This document shows positions 59,440 to 64,000 of a stretch of DNA of 64,000 nt, piece after piece. The notes beneath the pieces are model-generated. The model saw nothing but the letters and a program-made list of their open reading frames with translations, had not been told where the DNA came from and searched no databases. The position numbers and the translations under genes were made by a program. Source of the DNA: Nanosynbacter sp900555675 (GTDB taxonomy: Bacteria; Patescibacteriota; Saccharimonadia; Saccharimonadales; Saccharimonadaceae); the NCBI RefSeq assembly GCF_022828245.2, contig NZ_CP157587.1, forward strand, positions 434,001-498,000, given 5' to 3'. Numbering within the stretch: position 1 is the stretch's first letter; every line of letters starts with the position of its first letter.

Positions 59440-59445
59440 ATACCC

Positions 59446-60441
59446 ATGAATACTTCACGGAAAAATCGCATCATAAAAATTACTATTTGGGTAGTCTGCT
59501 CAATTGTCGTCATAACTACTTTATTGGACGCCGCAGCTTTCTTTTGGCCAGCAATATCCAAGCAATTGCAATCTTCAAGCTCTGAGAAATTGAACTATAA
59601 CGACGCCATCGCCGCTGCAAATCGCACTGTTAGCGAAGACACTTCAAATACCGACGTTAGACCAGAATGTAGATCGATTATTAAAACCCACGGCAAAAAA
59701 ACCGCCAAAGCCGTCATGATGATTCACGGCGTAAGCGCATGCCCACAGCAATTCGCAGACCTAGGCGACACCTTTTTCAATGCCGGCTATAACGTCTATA
59801 TTCCCCGCGTCCCCAGCCACGGCCTGACAGATAACAAACGGCACGGAGAAATCACCATTCCAGCAATGGCGCAATTTATGAACTCCAGCACCAGCATAAT
59901 TAGTGGTTTAGGCGACGAAACGGGAGTTGTCGGACTTTCTGGCGGCGCAAATATGGCGACTTGGATTACGCAATACAACAGCCAAACCATATCACGAGCA
60001 CTACTTCTATCACCTTTTTATCAGCCTTCAAAGTCGGAAACTCCTTCCTGGAAAATTCCGCTTTTACGAAATCTTTACGGACGTAACATTCTTCCAGATT
60101 CGTTCACAGGTAGCAATTTGTCATATCGTGCTCTTGGAAAATATATAATAATCGCCAAGAACTATAAATCCGACCTAAAAGCTCCAGGGTTAAAATATGT
60201 CGGGGTCGTAACAAGCGAAAACGACACCGCAATTGATAAAAATCTCGCGGTCAATATACCTAAGCAAATGGCTGCAGCTTCTGGCGCCAAATTCCAATAT
60301 TATTCAATTCCGGCCTCATTTGGCATCGGTCATGACATTGTAGCCTTAAACCAAGACGAGGTTAAAAAGCACGCTGACAAATTATATCCGTTCTATCTGA
60401 ACATGTATGAAGGAAAAGACGTAAAATTAGAGGCGAACTAG
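59446..60441 (+). CDS. Membrane-anchored alpha/beta hydrolase
   Basis: A 331-residue protein with an N-terminal membrane segment (about 9-31) and an extracytoplasmic alpha/beta hydrolase domain. The oxyanion strand MMIHGVSACPQQF, the nucleophile elbow GLSGGAN (Ser), an acid in SENDTAID and the base His in GIGHDIVAL are all visible. It may be a lipase or esterase acting on host-derived lipids; this is inference. Confidence 0.85.
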   Translation: MNTSRKNRIIKITIWVVCSIVVITTLLDAAAFFWPAISKQLQSSSSEKLNYNDAIAAANRTVSEDTSNTDVRPECRSIIKTHGKKTAKAVMMIHGVSACPQQFADLGDTFFNAGYNVYIPRVPSHGLTDNKRHGEITIPAMAQFMNSSTSIISGLGDETGVVGLSGGANMATWITQYNSQTISRALLLSPFYQPSKSETPSWKIPLLRNLYGRNILPDSFTGSNLSYRALGKYIIIAKNYKSDLKAPGLKYVGVVTSENDTAIDKNLAVNIPKQMAAASGAKFQYYSIPASFGIGHDIVALNQDEVKKHADKLYPFYLNMYEGKDVKLEAN

Positions 60442-60446
60442 CTATC

Positions 60447-60908
60447 CTATTTACCTTGCACGGCCAAAATTCGCGCCTGAATTTCATCCAATTGAGCGTC
60501 GTCCATTTTCGGACCGTCAGCCGTGGTTAGCCAGCCAGGATATTTCTCATAAAATGCCTGCTCGTGTGACACTGGCGAACCAATTCCCCTTGCCAAATCG
60601 CCATGAAGCGGCATCAATTTGGCGTGCACATGCGCCACACCTGTGCCTTCAAAAATCAGCGCTACTCGTGGAGTGTCAAACGCTTTTTCCAAAATACCAG
60701 CAACCTTTTTCACTGCCAGCATCATTTCGGAATATAAATTGTCGTCCAAAGAAAATACATAATCGCCCGGATTATACTTCGGAATCACCACAGTAAAACC
60801 TGGCGTATTCGGAAACGGTGTTAAAAATGCTAGGAATTTCTCATCTTCCCAAATCTTCCAAGATTTCATTTTTCCAGATATGATGTCGTCAAAAATTGTG
60901 TGATTCAT
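60447..60908 (-). CDS. HIT-family protein
   Basis: A 153-residue histidine-triad protein, nucleotide hydrolase or transferase type. The N-terminal part (FDDIISGKMKSWKIWEDEKFLAFL) and the VVIPKYNPGDYVF segment are typical. The HIT motif reads HVHAK, so the third histidine of H-x-H-x-H is lysine; the catalytic middle His is kept. ATG 60908 has GGAG upstream. The start region is duplicated at 62399-62629. It lies just downstream of the RclA-like gene and is co-transcribed with it. Confidence 0.88.
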   Translation of the reverse strand: MNHTIFDDIISGKMKSWKIWEDEKFLAFLTPFPNTPGFTVVIPKYNPGDYVFSLDDNLYSEMMLAVKKVAGILEKAFDTPRVALIFEGTGVAHVHAKLMPLHGDLARGIGSPVSHEQAFYEKYPGWLTTADGPKMDDAQLDEIQARILAVQGK

Positions 60909-60920
60909 AATTACTCCTTT
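60690..60920. repeat. 231-bp direct repeat, copy 1 (5' part of HIT gene)
   Basis: It matches 62399-62629 with, as far as I can see, one mismatch. It covers the ribosome site and the first 73 codons or so of the HIT gene. Confidence 0.9.
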
Positions 60921-62241
60921 ATGCAAATAAATCGTTTAATGCCTCACTCACCGTTGGATGAGTGAATATTTGGTCACGCAGCACGGTATATGGCAGGCCA
61001 TTATCCATTACAGTTTTGATAATATTAATGACTTCTGGTGAGTTACGACACAATAAACTAGCACCCAAAATTTGTTCAGTGTTTGCATCAATCACCGCAC
61101 GCAGCAATCCTGTTGTAGCATTATCAACATGCAGGCGTGGAATCGCCATAGCAGGCAGCTCTTTTACGATAATTTCACACCCCGTCGCACGCGCCTCAGC
61201 CTCTGTCATACCCACCCGACCTAGCGGCGTTTGCATAAAGACCGCGTACGGCAAGGTTTTTTGTTTGGCGCGAGTGTACAGACCGTCACCCAGCAACTGG
61301 CTTCTCACAATCCGAAAATCGTCCAGCGACGCATAGGTAAATTGTGGCCCGCCCGTTACATCGCCCATTGCCCAAATATGCGACCGACTAGTGCGAAGTG
61401 TCTCATCAACCACAATTGCCCCGCGCTCATCCGTCGCTACACCAGCAGCTGGTAAATTCAAGCTCATCGTTGCCGGGCGACGGCCCGTAGCCATCAAAAC
61501 CGCATCATAACCAGCGTAATCATCATGATTTACTGTGCGAATCGTCGCAGTAGACTCACCCTCAATCGCTGTCACATCCACACTAAACACAATCTCAATA
61601 CCCTGTGCCTGCAATGCTTCAGTAGCAGCCCGAGCAATTGCTGGATCTTCACGTGCAAGCAGAGCATCGCCCCTCTCAAATACTGTTACTTTTGTACCAA
61701 GTTTGGCATAAGTTGAGGCAAGTTCTAACCCAATATAACCGCCACCAATGATAGCTAGCTGTTTTGGCTGCGTCATTCTATCCAGCAATTCAGTACTGGT
61801 ATACACAAACGGCTTATCAACACCTGGAATATCTGGGATGATTGATTCCGCACCGGTGTTAATAAAAATCTGCGGTGCACTAACTACTAGCTCGTCGCTA
61901 CCCGCCACAACCTTCACAGTACGATCATCTACGAACGATGCCTCACCCTCAATAACGCTCACTGTTTCACGATCCGCAAGCATATGATAGTTCTTCTCAT
62001 TCAACCGCGCTACCACTGTTGTCTTATGTGCCATCGCCTCATCAAAACTTTGATGATGTTCGGCTGCATTGACTAGCACCTTAGTAGGAATACAAGCAAT
62101 ATTAATACAGGTGCCACCATACATCTTTGGCGACCGCTCCACTAGCGCTACCTTTTTTTTCGCATTTGCCAGCGCTACCGCCAATGTTTTGCCAGCTTTG
62201 CCAAAACCAATGATGAGTGCGTCAAATTGTTGTGTATCCAT
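60919..62241 (-). CDS. rclA: RclA-like pyridine nucleotide-disulfide oxidoreductase
   Basis: A 440-residue flavoenzyme. It matches RclA in order: IIGFGKAGKTLAVALA (FAD), YGGTCINIACIPTK with redox Cys45 and Cys50, IIGGGYIGLELAS (NAD(P)H), IWAMGDVTGGPQFTYASLDD and IFTHPTVSEALNDLF at the C terminus. E. coli RclA protects against reactive chlorine and reduces Cu(II). In a mouth or mucosal organism this would help against hypochlorous acid, as inference. The frame is open to 62301, but ATG 62241 has GGAGGAGG before it. Confidence 0.9.
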   Translation of the reverse strand: MDTQQFDALIIGFGKAGKTLAVALANAKKKVALVERSPKMYGGTCINIACIPTKVLVNAAEHHQSFDEAMAHKTTVVARLNEKNYHMLADRETVSVIEGEASFVDDRTVKVVAGSDELVVSAPQIFINTGAESIIPDIPGVDKPFVYTSTELLDRMTQPKQLAIIGGGYIGLELASTYAKLGTKVTVFERGDALLAREDPAIARAATEALQAQGIEIVFSVDVTAIEGESTATIRTVNHDDYAGYDAVLMATGRRPATMSLNLPAAGVATDERGAIVVDETLRTSRSHIWAMGDVTGGPQFTYASLDDFRIVRSQLLGDGLYTRAKQKTLPYAVFMQTPLGRVGMTEAEARATGCEIIVKELPAMAIPRLHVDNATTGLLRAVIDANTEQILGASLLCRNSPEVINIIKTVMDNGLPYTVLRDQIFTHPTVSEALNDLFA

Positions 62242-62287
62242 TTTACCTCCTCCTATCTTTTTTAGTGATCTCTCTCGCTGCAACAAA

Positions 62288-62617
62288 TTATCTATCGGCA
62301 CACAGAACTGCCTCTTTTATTACAGGTTTTTGAGCTACTACTATTATCGTGTGTAATAGCTCCTTAAAACTGCTCCAAAAAGTCCAACTTACCGCTTTCA
62401 AAATACCAGCAACCTTTTTCACTGCCAGCATCATTTCGGAATATAAATTATCGTCCAAAGAAAATACATAATCGCCCGGATTATACTTCGGAATCACCAC
62501 AGTAAAACCTGGCGTATTCGGAAACGGTGTTAAAAATGCTAGGAATTTCTCATCTTCCCAAATCTTCCAAGATTTCATTTTTCCAGATATGATGTCGTCA
62601 AAAATTGTGTGATTCAT
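62288..62617 (-). pseudogene. Truncated HIT-family gene (duplicate 5' fragment)
   Basis: The first 73 or so codons are the same as the intact HIT gene 1.7 kb away, including its ribosome site. The frame then runs, out of phase, into a remnant of the pheS 3' end and stops after 109 codons. The catalytic HIT motif is absent, so the product cannot be active. Confidence 0.85.
62364..62404 (-). pseudogene. Remnant of a second pheS 3' end
   Basis: These 41 bases encode FESGKLDFLEQF plus stop, the same as the true pheS end at 63285-63325. Five bases differ and all are synonymous (for example TAA for TAG, GAG for GAA). It is therefore a piece of a diverged pheS allele. Its last six bases (CAAAAT on plus) are shared with the HIT repeat, which marks the junction. 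Confidence 0.85.
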
Positions 62618-62629
62618 AATTACTCCTTT
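62399..62629. repeat. 231-bp direct repeat, copy 2
   Basis: Second copy of 60690-60920; it brackets the rclA-HIT segment. Confidence 0.9.
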
Positions 62630-62647
62630 TGAAAAAATTATAGCATT

Positions 62648-63280
62648 TTACAAAGCTTTCAGGTCGGACAATTTAAGTTCCATTCGACGGCAAACCAGAA
62701 CTAGCCATATCGTCGCAAAAATCCCCAATAAAACTTCTACTATCACAAACCAAAACTTGCCCATTACATAACCTTGCGCCGCTATAATTGCCGCAAAAAT
62801 CGGAAAACTGAAAGATGAGATTCGCTCGCGATGAGTTAAATAGCTCAAACTTGACGGCAAAAGAAACATCAAAAGCACCATCAATATCACGATGCCGCGC
62901 GAGAAAACAAAATGCGCCGCGTGCATCGTATCGTTCGGGCAAAGCGCCACTCCTATCATACAAATCGCAAACAACGAAAGTATCCAGCCAGATATTCGAG
63001 CAGAGCGAATTTGGCCAAGCTTAAGATAACCACGATTCATAAAAAACCCAATCGTCGCCATAATCAAACCAGATAAAAACACTCCCGAATTGAACGAAAA
63101 TGCAGACAAACGATTCGAGGTGGTTTCGCCCAATCTACTCAAACTCCAGTTCGTCCACCGAGTATCATCAGAAAGCAGCATCGCCACAACCAAGCCCACG
63201 GCCAAAACGACACCATTAAGAATACAGAGCGCCTGAAGGCGATTCTTGTATAAAAAATCCTTAACCTGTCGAAGTTTCAT
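62648..63280 (-). CDS. DUF998-family membrane protein
   Basis: A 210-residue protein with about six membrane segments. The SLSRLGETTSNR motif after the first helix and the later ALCPND...HAAHFVFS segment are characteristic of DUF998, whose function is unknown. ATG 63280 lies four bases after the pheS stop, so it is probably translated by coupling. Upstream extension into pheS is rejected. Confidence 0.82.
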   Translation of the reverse strand: MKLRQVKDFLYKNRLQALCILNGVVLAVGLVVAMLLSDDTRWTNWSLSRLGETTSNRLSAFSFNSGVFLSGLIMATIGFFMNRGYLKLGQIRSARISGWILSLFAICMIGVALCPNDTMHAAHFVFSRGIVILMVLLMFLLPSSLSYLTHRERISSFSFPIFAAIIAAQGYVMGKFWFVIVEVLLGIFATIWLVLVCRRMELKLSDLKAL

Positions 63281-63284
63281 ATTG

Positions 63285-64000
63285 CTAAAATTGTTCCAAA
63301 AAGTCCAACTTGCCACTTTCAAAATGACGGACGTCTTCGATTCCATACTTCATCATAACCAAGCGGTCGATTCCGCAACCAAAAGCAAATCCCGTATATT
63401 CATTCGGGTCAATTTGCGCTGCGCGAAGAACATTCGGATGAATCATTCCGCATCCCAATAGCTCAATCCAACCTTCACCAGAGCAAACTTTACAATCAGG
63501 ATTTTTTCCTTCACAAAACGGACAACTTAACGCAAACTCGAAGCTCGGCTCGGTGAACGGAAAGTAAAATGGATTAACGCGAACATCCAGCTTCTTGCCG
63601 TAATATTCCTGCAAAAATTCTTGCAACGTAGCAATCAAATTGCCAACATTAACTCGGCGTGAAACGTACACGCCCTCGACTTGATAAAATGTATGCTCGT
63701 GGCGTGCATCCAAATCTTCGTTGCGGAAAACACGATCAGGAACGATAGCGGCAATAGCCTCGCCTTTTTCCAAATTGTCGCGATATTTCATCAACACGCG
63801 ATTTTGCATAGTCGACGTATGCGCTGGAGCAATCAAACGATCGCCATTAGAATCAGTTTCCTCGGTCATAAACGTATCGTAATCGTCGCGCGCTGGATGA
63901 CCTTTTGGAAAATTCAGGCTCTCGAACATATGGAATTGATCGTCAATCTCTCTGGACTCTTCCGTGACAAACCCCATGCGATTAAAAATCTCAGAAATAC
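63285..64000 (-). CDS. pheS: Phenylalanyl-tRNA synthetase alpha subunit (5' end outside window)
   Basis: The catalytic class II subunit. The visible 238 or so residues include the motif 2 region (DARHEHTFYQVEGVYVS), the phenylalanine-binding area (PFYFPFTEPSFE), an insertion with two Cys pairs (CPFCEGKNPDCKVC) of zinc-ribbon type, and motif 3 (GFAFGCGIDRLVMMKYGI). The frame stays open to position 64000. Its 3' end is partly duplicated at 62364-62404. pheT is 5.9 kb downstream. Confidence 0.95.
   Translation of the reverse strand, partial: ISEIFNRMGFVTEESREIDDQFHMFESLNFPKGHPARDDYDTFMTEETDSNGDRLIAPAHTSTMQNRVLMKYRDNLEKGEAIAAIVPDRVFRNEDLDARHEHTFYQVEGVYVSRRVNVGNLIATLQEFLQEYYGKKLDVRVNPFYFPFTEPSFEFALSCPFCEGKNPDCKVCSGEGWIELLGCGMIHPNVLRAAQIDPNEYTGFAFGCGIDRLVMMKYGIEDVRHFESGKLDFLEQF

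Noticed and set aside
62288..62617. 109-codon frame as a functional HIT gene
   Set aside because: It lacks the catalytic motif, and its second half is the pheS remnant read out of frame.
1..64000. CRISPR arrays, prophage, transposase or integrase genes
   Set aside because: No regularly spaced repeats and no recombinase, capsid or transposase motifs were seen, so the four units are not classed as known mobile elements.
1..64000. Recoded UGA (as in Absconditabacteria or Gracilibacteria)
   Set aside because: TGA ends several well-defined genes at the expected length and is not needed inside any frame.

Overview
The window looks like part of the chromosome of a small-genome fermentative bacterium of the candidate phylum Saccharibacteria (TM7). 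This is an inference from gene content: a split two-subunit transketolase in a pentose-phosphate operon, a GatCAB amidotransferase, malic enzyme without neighbouring TCA genes, a PilB/GspE-type ATPase, PBP1A, many phylum-style hypothetical membrane proteins, and no amino-acid, nucleotide or lipid biosynthesis genes. TGA behaves as an ordinary stop. No 16S rRNA is present to settle the phylum.

Layout. 1-1.1 kb: tRNA-Leu (partial), tRNA-Gly and a CsoR-type metal-responsive operon. 1.1-3.4 kb: a GH13 alpha-glucosidase and two small orphans. 3.4-8.8 kb (-): tyrS, HAD phosphatase, recG, an orphan and rsmD. 8.9-11.6 kb (+): PBP1A. 11.6-18.3 kb (-): nusA, clpC, a membrane HExxH protein, radA and PIN-TRAM. 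18.4-30.1 kb: GNAT, secreted HNH nuclease, M1 aminopeptidase, an RNase HII-YraN fusion, rplS, malic enzyme, a large orphan, pilB/gspE and a TrmH-family enzyme. 30.6-42.3 kb (-): dnaE, two small membrane proteins, galU, gatCAB and uvrB. 43-51 kb: sugar metabolism (LOG-family protein, PfkB kinase, class II aldolase, transketolase N/C, rpe, rpiB, gap). 51-57.4 kb: an RSH alarmone enzyme, ppa, trxB, a membrane FKBP and pheT. 57.6-63.3 kb: an accessory island between pheT and pheS (Nudix, ASCH, CYTH, hydrolase, HIT, RclA-like, a duplicated HIT fragment, DUF998). pheS runs off the right end.

Promoter style. Seventeen transcription units have a -10 hexamer ending exactly six bases before the start codon, the geometry of leaderless mRNA. 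Genes inside operons, and some first genes, instead carry Shine-Dalgarno sites.

The most unusual content is a set of four single-gene units, all on the + strand: A (22.19-22.92 kb), B (30.17-30.62 kb), C (46.08-46.50 kb) and D (49.48-50.06 kb). Each has a TTGAC(A/T)-N17-TGn-(TATATA-like) promoter, a transcript that should start at a 5' hairpin beginning with GCUUU, an ordinary Shine-Dalgarno site and an unrecognised small protein (one cytosolic, two membrane, one lipoprotein). Perfect or near-perfect inverted repeats continue through the coding sequence. Each unit ends in a structured element that abuts or lies close to the stop codon of a convergent minus-strand gene. Unit A ends in a complete type III hammerhead ribozyme, and its leader can pair with its 3' UTR. 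I know of no described family with this combination, and it is the main candidate for a new system.
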